Below, in pieces: positions 22,857-34,309 of a stretch of DNA of 64,000 nucleotides (the stretch's first letter is position 1; each line of letters opens with the position of its first letter). Made by a program: the position numbers and the translations under genes. This DNA is from Utricularia gibba (lineage: Eukaryota; Streptophyta; Magnoliopsida; Lamiales; Lentibulariaceae), in NCBI GenBank assembly GCA_002189035.1, contig CM007991.1, forward strand, positions 1,240,001 to 1,304,000, written 5' to 3'. Under the pieces are notes generated by a model. It worked only from the letters and a program-made list of their open reading frames with translations, did no database searches and was not told the DNA's origin.

Positions 22857-22959
22857 TGGTGGACAGTGAGGTCGGGGATGGGACCCACGGACGGGGGGGC
22901 CCCTGGACCGATAGGCTCACGGGTGGACGCCAATTTAGAAAGCTCTCACTGACCACCCT
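22857..22959. repeat. GC-rich imperfect inverted repeat
   Basis: GGTGGACAGTGAG near 22857 and CTCACTGACCACC near 22946 are complementary at 12 of 13 positions, with about 75 bp between them that includes a G/C-rich palindrome (GGGGGGGCCCC). It could be a hairpin. There is no sign that it is transcribed. Confidence 0.3.
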
Positions 22960-23252
22960 GTCTCTTATCCTAATATTGTTTATTCCCCACAGCCATGCGT
23001 TACAAGTCCGCAAAAAGAAAAATAAATAATACAAATTATTATTTTTTTAATTATTTTGTTACCTATTTCCAGCTTCAAAATTGGACATCGATCTTTCTAG
23101 GTTCCGATTAGGGCCCCTACAAAGTGTCTAATTTCCTATTTGTCGAGTGACAAATCTTATTATTCATAGGATTTTTTAAATTTATAAAATATAATACCCT
23201 AGAATTAAAAGCGAATATGTATCAAATTCATGGCATTAGGTAAAATTTATGG

Positions 23253-23538
23253 AGTGTTTGGTTGATGAAATTATATACGTTTAAAATTAGGATTATTAAT
23301 TATAGGGTGTTGAATTGGTAAATTTAAATAAGTTCGAAATTATACAAGTTTTTTTAATCTTATGTACATATGTTCATTTAAAACTGCATCCCTCCATTAC
23401 TTTACTTAAAATCATTTAATCTTATATCTAATCTTAATAATTAAAAAATATCTAAAAATAATTAATTCTGGTATATCAATTTTATTTAAATATAAGAAAA
23501 TTAAATCCACTGTATCTCATTCTCATCAAACAAACACT
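23253..23538. mobile_element. short MITE-like element with AGTGTTTGGTTGATGA termini
   Basis: About 286 bp, AT-rich and non-coding. The left end AGTGTTTGGTTGATGA and the right end TCATCAAACAAACACT are inverted repeats with one mismatch. The GTGTTTGG terminal form is common in plant MITEs. A TTA is present on both sides a few bases out, but the target duplication is not certain. Confidence 0.5.
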
Positions 23539-24615
23539 ATCTTAGAGTTTATTCCAATTCTCGAAAATCAATTCACAAATAATTTATTATTAAGCACGGA
23601 TAAAATTTATTCTAAAAATAGAAAAAATTTTAGAATCAATTCTTTAAAAAAAAATAAGATATGAATTATATTTTATTATAAGCATTTATCAAAAATCATT
23701 TTTGGAGAATGTATTAAATACATATAACGGTGGGCGAGGTTTGTAGCATTATGTGATGACGCTGTTGTACTTTTTTTTTTCATAATGAATAAACGTATAA
23801 TATTCAATAATATTTTAATAATAATATAATTTCTGAAAAAAAAAAGAAACCAATTTGATAATGAAAAATTGAAAGTTACCCGCATTCTCAACACAGGTAA
23901 AAGCCGCTCTGACAAGGGGTAAATAAGGTAATGACCCAAAAAGCATTCGTCTTTTAGAAACAACAAGGCAAGTGTTCAGACCTCTGCCCTAAATGAGTCA
24001 ATGGAGTTTCTTTATCATTGTTGTTATTTTGCGTGCAAAGTTTTGGGAAGACAGCTCTTTGTGGGTGTGTGTCGACTTTCTGCGTTCTTTTAGCCCCTAT
24101 GACAACTGAAGTCTCAGCTGGAAAAAGCTCACTTTCATAATGGATGAAGTAAACACAGAATCCATAGCTGGTGCGTGGAATTACGTCAAGCAAGTGCTGC
24201 AGCATTCAGAGTTTACAGTAGAAATTGGTGTTTTTTTATTTTTTTCGTGTTGGTGGGGGAGTGGGCCAGTGGAGCTGAGTCTATGGCTGGCCAGCATCGA
24301 AAACTGAAGATAAAGGGATAGAGAACAATAGGCGAGTTGAGAGAGAAAGATTGTGAGCATTTAGACAAAGTGTTCGTTCATTCATTCTTCTCTGGCTTCT
24401 TTTGGTGTTTTGCTCATAAAAACCATGAGAATAATTGTTTTTTTCCTTCACTACAGGCTCCTAAAGGGTAGGTAGATTTCAAAGTTTTCTGAAGCCCTTG
24501 TGTTGTTGTTGTGGATCAATTTGAGTACCACCAAAGTCTCCATCTGTTTGTATTTGTAGCAATCTCCTTGTTCTCTGCTTCTCCTCAATCCTCCAAAACC
24601 CTCCCTTGTCGCCAA
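23539..24615. promoter_or_regulatory. upstream region and 5' leader of the IDD gene
   Basis: AT-rich to about 23870, then mixed sequence. From about 24240 it has CT-rich and T-rich tracts typical of a plant 5' leader leading to the ATG at 24616. The transcription start cannot be placed. Confidence 0.4.
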
Positions 24616-26201
24616 ATGATGTCTAGTGAGGCCTTCTTTGTTCCTACAAACCCTAGTTCTAACACCCCTCTTCCTCCTCCTGCTCCTCCTAGAAAGAAAA
24701 GGAATCTCCCCGGAACACCAGGTAATGATGATTTCTTTAGTCATCTCGATGTACACGTGTACGGTACTGATCCATTGGGATCACAGATCCGGATGCAGAA
24801 GTCATCGCTCTCTCGCCCCGGAGCCTCATGGCCACCAACAGATTCGTCTGTGAGATATGCAACAAGGGTTTTCAGAGGGATCAGAACCTGCAGCTCCATA
24901 GAAGAGGGCATAATCTTCCATGGAAGCTGAAGCAGAGAAACAGCAAGGAGGAGACGAGGAAGAAGGTCTATATTTGCCCAGAAAAAGGATGTGTACACCA
25001 TGACCCCTCACGTGCTCTGGGAGACCTCACCGGGATCAAGAAGCATTTCAGCAGGAAGCATGGAGAGAAGAAGTGGAAGTGCGAGAAGTGCTCCAAGAAA
25101 TATGCGGTTCATTCTGATTGGAAAGCTCATTCTAAAACCTGTGGCACTAGAGAGTATAAATGCGACTGTGGAACGCTTTTTTCCAGGTTCATTTAGTTTG
25201 ATTCCAGTTCAAAAAGTTAACTGTGTTTTCATTATAAACGTTCTGATTCTAGGAGAATCCGGCCAAGATGGCCGGGTCTCTTATGATCTAGTTGCATGGT
25301 TGAATTTAATGTTTGTTTGTACTGAGGTGGAGGCAATTAATGTTCTTTGCCGAATGATTGGGTAATAATTGCAGGAAGGATAGCTTCATTACACACAGAG
25401 CTTTCTGCGATGCTTTGGCTGAAGAAAGGGAAAGAGTGAGTAAAGCTCATGGAGGAGTGGGCGCGTTGAGCTTCGGTGGGAATCTGATGAGTTCCCAGGG
25501 TAATTATCACAGTGGAGGCGGCGGAGAGTTCGCCGGAAACACCTTGTTTTCCGACAAGGCTAGATTGCCTCTTTGGATGGATCTCCAGGGCTCGAATATC
25601 TTCACGGCTTCCAATCAAGGTGACGCGGTTCAAATGCACTCGGGTAACTTGTTCAACCCAATGGCGAGCTACGGAAATTCAGCTTTAATACCGAATGCGG
25701 CAACGGGGTGCTCAGAAAATTTAAACTTTAGTAAATCCTCCCCGGCGGCGCCGATGTCGGCGACGGCGCTACTTCAGAAGGCAGCTCAACTGGGCAGCAC
25801 AACGTTGCTGGGGAATTCGATGAGAGCTATGAGTTCTGCAGCGTCTCCCGGCGGCAGCCGCGACGAGCTCCACCAGGTACATCCCCCAAAATAATACTTC
25901 CATATTCCCTCCGGCAGCGCCATCACAGAGCCCAACGCCTTTTTATTATCAACTTCGTTTTCTTCTTAAATATTAATACACAAGAATGGTGATTGTTCAG
26001 GCAAGAAGAGCACAATCAGCAGTGGGAGCATACTCTTCTCCCTTTCACCATGGAATGCAGGAGGTGGAGGATAGTCTGACAAGGGATTTTCTCGGCGTGG
26101 GTGACGACGGCGGTGGCAGGCCCTTTTTGCCGCCGGAGTTTGCTAGGTTTGCCTCCATGAACTCCGGCGTCGGCCTCGCCCACTTCACCAGCCTCCCATA
26201 G
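24616..26201 (+). CDS. IDD (BIRD) C2H2 zinc-finger transcription factor, JACKDAW-like
   Basis: Nuclear transcription factor with an INDETERMINATE domain. Exons: 24616-24721, 24787-25186, 25375-25876 and 26001-26201, giving 402 residues. A Pro-rich start with the basic motif PPRKKRNLPGTPG precedes the four-finger ID domain: FVCEICNKGFQRDQNLQLHRRGH, then YICPEKGCVHHDPSRALGDL, then WKCEKCSKKYAVHSDWKAH, then YKCDCGTLFSRKDSFITHR. Downstream are MSATALLQKAAQLGST and TRDFLGVG with RPFLPPEFARF, both used by root-radial-patterning IDDs. The C-terminus resembles JACKDAW (IDD10). Known relatives bind DELLA and SCR/SHR proteins through the C-terminal motifs. The protein is about 100 residues shorter than Arabidopsis JKD, so IDD4/5/7-type names remain possible. 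Confidence 0.93.
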
Positions 26202-27767
26202 ACCAAAAACACAAAAAAGGAGATCAGCATGTATGTTTTATTTCCTTTCCATTGATCAAACTTTAGGGTGTGTATTAAATGACAATCAATTTTCTCAATG
26301 AAGTTGAATCTTAAAGACACAACACATGAGATAGTGTAGAATTTGGTCTGCATCAATTTCTAAAATGTGTTGTCATTAAAAAAAACAATGAAATGTTAAA
26401 AAATGCATTGTTACAAGTCTTTTTAATAATCAGAATTGAACTGATTTAATCCATGAAAGTTCATACTAATAATTTGATTGTAGTTAAATTATTTTAAAAT
26501 ATAAAAAAATAAACTAAAATTATCTTTCAAATGTCAAATTCACACATATTATACGATATTATCGAAAACACTCAAATCATTATAATTTTACATATTTACT
26601 CCCGGAAAAAAAACTTTATATGATATTATCAAAGTCTTTATATTTAAATATATTTATTTTCTTATCCGTAAACAATATTGGATATTGTCACCTGACCCCT
26701 AGCCTAACATTAATTGAAATGTCTTAAATAATATTTTTAAAATCTGAACTCCTATACATGATCATATTTAACTATTATATTTAATTAATTATTACACCCT
26801 TTATACCCGGTACCGCTTAAAAAGGGGGAAAGAAATCAAATCATGCGGTGACAAATCAATTTCATGGACTACTAGTACACCAAGACGTGTGATGCAGGGT
26901 ATTCTAAATTTGATATAATTATTATTATTTAAAATAACTAATAATATCAAGTTGGAGGTGTGTCACTATACGATTGGTGAGATATCACCCTGACCCGAAA
27001 TTCCAAGTGAAACTTATTTAATATTTTAAACCATCGCATTCCAATATAAAATAATACTAATAATAGAGTGCATAGAATAATGCAATTTAATTGAAAGAAA
27101 ACCTGATTAAAAAAATCACCGACAGTAATTTAATTGCGTTGACTAGGTGGGGAGGGGGCCCCCAACGATATGGGCCTTGAGATGGCACCCCGGCTCAATG
27201 CGTTATCCAATTAAACACGGGCTTTCGGGCCCATTTATCTGGTTAAAGTTCATCCGCTGCTCATATGGGTTGTTTGGCCCAATGCTGACGGAAAATACGA
27301 TATATATGCAGTTTTTTTTATAAGAATATGGTCACAATTCGACAAAAAAATACGTCTATATATTATATATTATCAAGGTCATATTTGACTGTGGTTATAT
27401 TGCAATGTTTTAAATCGTGAGAAAAACTATGAATCTTTCGTATAAATGGTTTATGATTTGAAAAAAAAAAATTTAGATTATAATTGAACTCATAAAATTT
27501 TTTATCAATGTCAATTTATATTACGTACAGTGATGTAAAAAAATACATCATTTTTATCATTTAGTTTAGATTATAATTGGAAGAGGATGGGTCCTAATTG
27601 CATTCATTATTTCCTGTGTACTAAGCACAAAATTACTGCCGAGTACGAGAAGAGGAGACACCAAAATAGCAAGACCACACATACAATACAATACAATACA
27701 ACACAGCAGCACTTGAGGGTTTGAAACTCGGCGGCGCGTTGTGCCACCGGTTGGTTCCGGTGACTTT
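26202..27767. other. convergent spacer between the IDD and aquaporin genes
   Basis: Contains the two 3' UTRs and AT-rich sequence. At 27140-27290 there is an unexpected GC-richer island with three TGGGCC-type motifs (27171-27176, 27227-27233 and 27276-27281) and a GGGGGCCCCC palindrome. No coding frame or full tRNA was found in it. Confidence 0.45.
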
Positions 27768-28853
27768 TCAGTAGGAGCTCTTGAAAGAACCCAAAGCTTT
27801 GACGGCGCCGGCTCTCAGGATGAACTGGTGGTACAGCATTGCCACAAATGCTCCGATGAGGGGTCCCACCCAGAAAATCCACTGCATAAAATAATATTAT
27901 TAATAAGCGTGATTTAATAATGTATATTATCTTCTGGTGCAGTTGATCTACATCTTGCCATTTGAAATAAAAAAAAAAATGGGTGTCTTACGTGATTATC
28001 CCATGCCTTGCCAAAGATCACGGCGGCGCCGAAGCTTCTAGCGGGGTTGATCCCGGTGCCGGTGACTGGAATTGTGGCTAGATGAACCATAAAAACTGCA
28101 AACCCAATTGGAAGTGGAGCCAAAACCTGGGGAAAAAGAAAAGATTATTAAAATATTGGCTGTGGCAAAAGGGGGAAAAAAATGTGAAAGCGGTTGCTTA
28201 CGGGAACATGGGAGTCTCTTGCGTTTCTTTTGGGATCAGTTGCGGAGAAGACAGTGTACACGAGGACAAATGTTCCGATTATCTCCGCTGCCAGGCCGGT
28301 GCCGATGCTGTAGCCGCTCGACAGTCCGTTAGCTCCGCCGCCGTACTCGTTGTAATGCGCCGTCTGAAACGCCTTAGCCAGTCCGCAGCCGCATATGGCG
28401 CCCAAGCACTGTGCGATGATGTACAGAACGGCCCGAACAAGAGAAACTTTTCGCGCCAGGAAAAGCCCAAATGTCACCGCCGGATTAATGTGTCCACCTA
28501 AAAAGTAAAATAAAATTAATATGATTTTAAGGAGAAAAAAGAATTTCCCAAGTCAACTTCCACTCACCGGAGATGCCGGCAGTGCAGTATACAAGGACGA
28601 AGATCATGCCACCGAAGGCCCAAGCAATGCCGAGAATTCCGACGCCGCCGCAAGCATCGGTGGCGCTCTGGCTCTTGTATCCGATAACGGTCAAGACGGT
28701 GACGTACAAAAACAAAAGAGTAGCGATGAACTCGGCGATCACCGCCCTGTACAACGACCATTTCCCGAGCTCCTCCGGATCGATGAGCGGCGCCGGCGGC
28801 GGGTCCTGGTAGTCCTTAGCGATCTCACCTCCGACCTCGATATCCTTCGCCAT
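27768..28853 (-). CDS. PIP2: PIP2-type plasma-membrane aquaporin
   Basis: Water channel of the plasma membrane. Minus-strand exons: 28853-28568, 28497-28202, 28126-27992 and 27881-27768, giving 276 residues. The three-intron layout is usual for PIP genes. Both pore motifs are present: [11 protein letters not shown] and [13 protein letters not shown]. The Phe of FGGMIF, the His of [14 protein letters not shown] and the Arg after the second NPA fit the narrow water-selective F-H-T-R filter. The short N-terminus MAKDIEVGG and the longer Ser-containing C-terminus ending [10 protein letters not shown] mark PIP2 rather than PIP1. PIP2 channels are gated by Ser phosphorylation and cytosolic pH; the loop D His lies in the segment around the third exon. 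A TATA-like TATAAGTA lies about 90 bp upstream. Confidence 0.96.
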
Positions 28854-28941
28854 TTGCTGCCGGTGTTGGTCGATCGGAGACAAGTGCTCTCCTTCCCTTT
28901 TGTTCACTGTTGGTGAGGGAAAACTTTCGCTAAATACCGAT

Positions 28942-28951
28942 CTACTTATAC
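28942..28951 (-). promoter_or_regulatory. TATA-like box of the PIP2 gene
   Basis: Minus strand reads GTATAAGTAG, 89-98 bp upstream of the PIP2 ATG, a suitable distance for a plant leader of about 60 nt. Confidence 0.45.
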
Positions 28952-30241
28952 GGCCTACCGGCAGTGAAGTTTCTAGTGACAGGGCCGCCCCACTGCATCT
29001 CCGATGATTAGACCGGGGCCCACCAACCCGCCTCCCAACCAATCACAAATTTCCACCTTTCGTACAATTATTGGGTCTTTTTTTATACACCAATTAAGAT
29101 AGAGCAGGTATGCCCCAAAGTCCACTTCTTCCCTTTGAGAGTGCACATCTCCTTCCTTGTACTTAGATTCCCATTGCAAATTGCATACCTTACTTACCAA
29201 TCCCCTAAAACCATATAATTCAACATATCCATCTTCAAATAAATGATGTGCACGCTCGACCCGACTTCTTCGTTTTCGAATCGAATTTCGTCAAGAATAT
29301 TATCCTATTAGAGTCATGTACCACTTAGGACCAACCAACATTACATTGCAAATGAACCTCAAAACTCCACATCAAACACTGGGTTCAAGTGCCATCAAGG
29401 TTACATCAGGATATACCAGGTGGCGCTTCTGGAAGGCCAGATCGACCCGACACGTGTCCACGCGAGAGATGGCGACGCATCGCGCTGCCGACTTGGTTGC
29501 ACGGGCGCCGTCCATTTGTTGGGCTTGGACGGCGGACAAGGGGCTGGAAGTCGTCCTCAGTTACTCGTGCGTCGCCACGTCGATTTCGCGTAGGATCGCA
29601 CGTGGTCATCGGGGAGTGCTGGTGGTATGAGAATGAACGGCCCAGATGCTTTGGTCGGCAAGTTTGGTTTAGTAAATTGTGCATAGTTCGGCTCTTAAAT
29701 GCCAGTATTGATTTTAATGCTTAATTGCTTTTATTACAGTCAGCTCTATTGAATTTCAATGCTCATAAATATCCTCGTCATTTTTTTTTCCCATTTTTTG
29801 ACTAATAATACTAACAGAAAATGGTGAAATTGTTTTCTTTTTCCGCATCGCCCATAATTCTCATTGCCTCATGAAGGCCTCGATATCGGGCCGACCTTTT
29901 TGGACAGGGCCCATACTCGAAGGAAACGCTATTGGGCTGTTCTGGCCCTTGATTATTAACGCCCATTGGGTTGGAACAAGGGGCCCAACCCATTCTTTTT
30001 TTTTTCGATTTTAAATATTTATTTAATAAGTTCTCCATTTGCAGTCTGAATCATAAAATTCGATTTGGACGGCGGAACCGAAGTTTGGTTTTGCCATTGG
30101 AATTGGATGGAACTAAAATTGCGTGAGATACACAGCTGCTTCATCCCATTTACTAACCTCCTAGGGGCAATTCGGGAAAACTGGAACAAAAAAAAACACG
30201 ACCACCGTGAATCCGCCGCCAGCTCCACCGGAATGATCTGT
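28952..30241. other. spacer: PIP2 upstream region and 3' side of the small acidic gene
   Basis: Includes the G-box pair and, at 29880-29990, several GGGCCC/TGGGCT motifs. No coding gene was supported. Confidence 0.4.
29449..29604. promoter_or_regulatory. pair of G-box/ABRE-like CACGTG sites upstream of PIP2
   Basis: GACACGTGTC (29449-29458) and GCACGTGGTC (CACGTG at 29599-29604), with a GCCACGTCG between them, lie 600-750 bp upstream of the PIP2 start. Such clusters bind bZIP factors and often give ABA or light response. The link to PIP2 is inferred from position. Confidence 0.4.
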
Positions 30242-30433
30242 TTATGATGCGGATTCATCGCGCGAGTAGCAAGACTCACCCATCTTCGAATCCCCGGGCA
30301 TCTCTTCAACCTCTTCCTCTTCCTCGGCGATCGTTTCCAGCGTCGGAGAAATTCCCAGCTTCTGATGAAGAACCACCGCCGGCGGCGCCGCCTCCAGCAC
30401 CCAGAGTCCCCGCATCTCGACTTTTTTCGCCAT
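30242..30433 (-). CDS. small acidic protein of unknown function, 63 residues
   Basis: Intronless minus-strand frame starting MAKKVEMRGLWVLEAAPPAV, then LHQKLGISPTLETIAEEEEE and a Ser/Asp-rich end. The core PPAVVLHQKLGISPTLETIAEE looks like a conserved block followed by an acidic run. It is soluble, with no signal peptide. A good TATA box (TATATATCT) lies about 60-70 bp upstream, which supports expression. I recognise no named family. A longer overlapping frame in another phase (30019-30657) is basic and low-complexity and was set aside. Confidence 0.55.
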   Translation of the reverse strand: MAKKVEMRGLWVLEAAPPAVVLHQKLGISPTLETIAEEEEEVEEMPGDSKMGESCYSRDESAS

Positions 30434-30487
30434 TTAGGAGAAGAAATTTTTCTGGTTTGGGTTATGAGAGAGAACCCAGGTAGAAGA

Positions 30488-30502
30488 GAGAGATATATAT
30501 AG
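30488..30502 (-). promoter_or_regulatory. TATA box of the small acidic gene
   Basis: Minus strand reads TATATATATCTCTCTC, about 60 bp upstream of the ATG at 30433, followed by a CT-rich initiator-like tract. Confidence 0.5.
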
Positions 30503-31482
30503 ATAGGACCAGAGACGGGAATGTGGACGGAAAAAGGAGCATCTGGGGGAGATGTGAAATGAGAAACTTGGAGGAAAGGGGAAGCGACTTTGACTACCTT
30601 TAGTGTGCTTTTTTTAATTATTAAAACAATTTTCCAGAAATTAATGCCACCTGTCAATGCACACTGTCATTTGATTATGTTAAAAAAAGCATTTAATATT
30701 GTACTTAATTGTACCAGTATTATAATTTACATTTTTTAAATATAATTTATCCCATAATGTCTACATTTAACGGGGACTCAGGTGTAACACTTGAGACCAA
30801 GAATGGAAAGCTGGGGCCTTGAATTACAACACGTTGAAAATTCAAAAGGCTTTCTAACGCAACGTGGAAATTCAACATTGAATTCTACAATTTATCACGT
30901 GATCTAAAACACAAATTGGCAATTTGCAATTGTTTAATTAATTCAATTTAGGTTCTTGCAGTTTAGTTTTGGAAATATTTTTTTCATTATTTGGAAAAAA
31001 ATGTCCATTCAGATAATATCAAAAGTTAAAAAATTGTTGATTCATACTACTAATATTAATCGTTTCGAAGCTGGTTTGGAGGCGGTGTCGTTGCATTATG
31101 AGAAAATTGATAATTAAAAAAAGTACGTTTTGTTTTTTAATGAGCATGTTTATTTGTAATATTAATCAAGCGTAGGTGTTTAAGAGTTAAAAAGTCTACA
31201 AATTAAATTTTCGAGAAAAGTCAGAATATGGCCGCTGCGGTAAATAAATTAAAGCTCCTAGTTTTAATCTCAACAGCTAAAAGCTATATCTTTAATAATT
31301 GGAAAAGTCAATTTATTTTAAATATATAATATATGAATTAAAAAGGAAAAAAAAAAAAAGAGAAAGCAAATTTGTAATTTTATGCACATTTTTTATTTCA
31401 AACAGACAAACACAAACAAACGAACAAACATTGATCAGAGATCCTCTCCTGGGTGGGATACCAGGTGAAAGTTGAAACAGAG
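30503..31482. other. AT-rich spacer downstream of PAL
   Basis: 980 bp of AT-rich sequence holding the PAL 3' UTR near 31340-31482 and the distal promoter of the small acidic gene. No gene or transposon end recognised. Confidence 0.45.
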
Positions 31483-33944
31483 CTAACAAATGGGAAGAGG
31501 AGCGCCGTTCCAGCCACTGAGACACTTCAACAGGGGATCAACGATCAGACCGTTGCTCACTGCCGTGAACACTTTTTCTGCTTCTTCACCTGGGGAAGTC
31601 ACTTTTTCTCCGGTCAAGTATGCGGTGGCGAGCTCCTCCCTGACGAACTTGTACAGAGGATATGATCTGCACTCCGATATTCTGTTGGGGATAGCTGGCT
31701 TCCCGTTCTCTAATGCGGTTCTGGCACTCTCAACCTCCTTGGGCAACAGGGTGTTCAGTTCTCCCTCGAAGGCTTCTATCTTTTGGAAGATCGAAGTGTT
31801 GACGTTCTTCTCGTTTTCGCCGTTCTTCAAAGCGTGATCCACCAGAACTTGTCTGAGTTTCTGCATCAGTGGGTAGTTTGCGCTGCAGGGATCGTCAATG
31901 TAAGCGAAGACGTATTCACGATCAACGACGCGGAGGAGTTCCTTTTCGCAGAAGCGTGAGGGATGAAGCTCGCCGTTGACACCGGTGGTTAGGTTCCGCT
32001 TGGCTACGTGGCTCACGGTGTTCTTCACGGCGTGGCGGAGATTCTCCTCCAGATGACGGAGATCAATGGCTTGGCAGAGGGCAATGAGATAAGTAGAAGA
32101 CATGAGTTTCAGGATATCCAGAGCTTCAACTGTTTTCCTGGAAGAGATCAATCCGAGGGAGTTCACATCCTGGTTATGCTGCTCTGCACTCTGAACATGA
32201 TTTGTCACTGGATTTGCCAAAAACTGAAGCTCAGAGCAGTAGGATGCCATGGCGATCTCAGCTCCTTTGAAACCATAATCGAGGCTTGGGTTTCTTCCAC
32301 CGGAGAGATTTGAAGGTAACCCATTGTTGTAGAAATCGTTCACCAGCTCTGAAAACTGAGCAAACATCAGCTTCCCAATAGCCGCAATGGCTAACCTTGC
32401 ATTATCCATGGCGGTTCCAATCGGGGTACCCTGAAAGTTCCCACCATGCAAAGCTTTGTTCCTGGAAACGTCAATCAATGGGTTGTCATTCACAGAGTTG
32501 ATTTCCCTCTCAATCATCTTCGTTGCTGTTCTGAGAACTTCAATTTGAGGTCCCAGCCACTGGGGTGATGTTCTCAGAGCATAACGATCTTGCTTCGGCT
32601 TCTGCAATGGATCCATTTCATGGAGTTTTTGAGCCGCTTTCACGTAAGCGCTTCCATCTAGAATATGTTCCATTATCGCAGCGGCTTCGATTTGCCCAGG
32701 ATGATGCTTCAGTTTATGGGTCAAATGATCTGTAAACTCTGGCTTCCCATTCATAACCTCAGCGAAAACGGCGGATAAGACTTCCGATAAAACCGCAAGA
32801 ATGTTGGCTTCGTAGAGTGCAATGGAGGCCAACCCTGATCCAACGGCGGTACCGTTAACGAGAGCAAGGCCTTCCTTGGGCTGCAATTCGAAGAACCCAG
32901 AATCGACGCCGGCGAGTTTGAACGCCTCCGCCGCGGAAAGGGTTTCTCCGTTGGGTCCTACCGCTTTAGAATTGGGTCTTCCAGTGAGTAATCCGGCGAT
33001 GTAGGATAGCGGGACGAGATCGCCGGAAGCGGTGATGGTACCGCGGAGCGGTAAACAGGGAGTAATGTTGCTGTTGAGGAATTGGGTGAGTGTTTCCAAA
33101 ATCTCAAAACGGATGCCGGAGTAGCCCTGGAGGAGGGTGTTGATCCTGACGAGCATCGCCGCCCGTGTGGCTGTTTGCGGGAGCGCGTGGCTCCCCTCCA
33201 CCCCGTTGCCGAAAATTCCGGCGTTAAGAAACCTGAAAAAATAACCAGAAAATCACATTCCGGCACGTGGCTTCATCTCTTGCAGTTGTGTATTCAATGA
33301 ATAATGATTAGCATAATCTAAACGAACAATAAAGACGTGAATAATACTGTACGGCTCCTTTCCCAAGTTCACATTAAATTAATCATCACTAAAACCTAAT
33401 TTAATATGCAACTGCCCTAAATTAACAGAGCTTCCCTAAATTGTAATTTAATATATTGAACCTAACCGCCTCCACCTACGAACCATGCTCGTGACTTCCG
33501 TACGTCGTTTATCAGTACAGAAAGCGCAAGATGGGCTGCTTCTAGACACCGGAAAAGACGGGAGTTTTACCTGATGAGCTCTCTCTGTAGAGCGCCGCCC
33601 TGTTTAGTTCTCCGGTGGGAGGTAGCGCCGAATCCGGTGGTGACGCCATAGCTATCAGTGCCCTTATTCATGCTCTCCATGATCCAGTCACTGCTCGCCT
33701 TCACCCCAGCCCTCGCCGACTCCGCCAGCGCCACCGTGACATCCCCTGCGGCGATCCCCGCCACTTGCCCCACCGTCAAAGTCTCCCCTCCAATCAAAAC
33801 CTCCCCCTTCCGGAAATCAGCCACCATCTTCTTCACCTCATCCAAATGGCTCCCCCTAAGCGCCGCCGCCGCTGCTTCCCAGTTCAAGGGATCATCATTC
33901 TGTTTCAAGCAGAACCCATTTTGCAGGTGCCCATTTGCAGCCAT
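31483..33944 (-). CDS. PAL: phenylalanine ammonia-lyase
   Basis: Removes ammonia from L-phenylalanine to give trans-cinnamate, the entry step to lignin, flavonoids and other phenylpropanoids; a cytosolic homotetramer. Minus-strand exons: 33944-33571 and 33232-31483, with one intron of about 340 bp, in frame to 707 residues. The intron splits an Arg codon ([12 protein letters not shown]) at the site conserved in PAL genes. The self-forming MIO cofactor triad Ala-Ser-Gly is in [17 protein letters not shown]. Phe-Leu in the following exon start indicates Phe rather than Tyr preference. [22 protein letters not shown] and the C-terminus [12 protein letters not shown] are all typical. The start at 33944 ([10 protein letters not shown]) is the first in-frame ATG. 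AC-type MYB sites lie upstream. Confidence 0.98.
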
Positions 33945-34035
33945 TGCCGTCCTCTGCAAACGCTCAGATTTCAGAAATCTCTAAAGATTGTTCAGTGGGA
34001 TGAGATTTCTGAAGACGTATAGTGGAGAAGCAGGT

Positions 34036-34045
34036 CCTTAAATAG
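34036..34045 (-). promoter_or_regulatory. TATA-like box of PAL
   Basis: Minus strand CTATTTAAGG, about 92-101 bp upstream of the PAL ATG. Confidence 0.5.
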
Positions 34046-34078
34046 ATGACCGTGTAATTTGATATACGTAGACATATC

Positions 34079-34307
34079 GGTAGGTGAGGGGAGGAGCTTG
34101 AAGAGAAGGTGGGGGAGTCGGCTCGTCAATAAGTTTCGAAGGGAGTTGGTTGAGAATTCATCTCAGCCGTTGGTTGATTAGATTCCGACGTATGAGATCG
34201 AGGTGTGTGGATGATGACTTGGCTACGTTTTTTCTGTGTGTTTTTGTAGGTGAGTCTTTTTTGGTCCAAATTGGTTGTCGGATGTGGTTCCCCGCCGTGT
34301 GGTTGGT
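34079..34307 (-). promoter_or_regulatory. AC-element (MYB) cluster in the PAL promoter
   Basis: On the minus strand there is ACCTACC at 34079-34085 and ACCAACC at 34301-34307, with related AACCAAC cores near 34146 and 34168. A further ACCTACC occurs at 34863-34869. These match the AC-I and AC-II elements bound by R2R3-MYB regulators of phenylpropanoid genes. The first lies about 35 bp beyond the TATA-like box. Confidence 0.6.
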
Positions 34308-34309
34308 GA

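Noticed and set aside
27180-27260. tRNA-like stretch on the minus strand (GTTTAATTGGATAACGC resembles a D-arm)
   Set aside because: No acceptor pairing, no T-arm with TTCGA, and no proper anticodon stem.
30019-30657. 212-codon minus-strand frame
   Set aside because: Low-complexity Arg/Lys-rich product that overlaps the better-supported 63-codon acidic frame and its TATA box.
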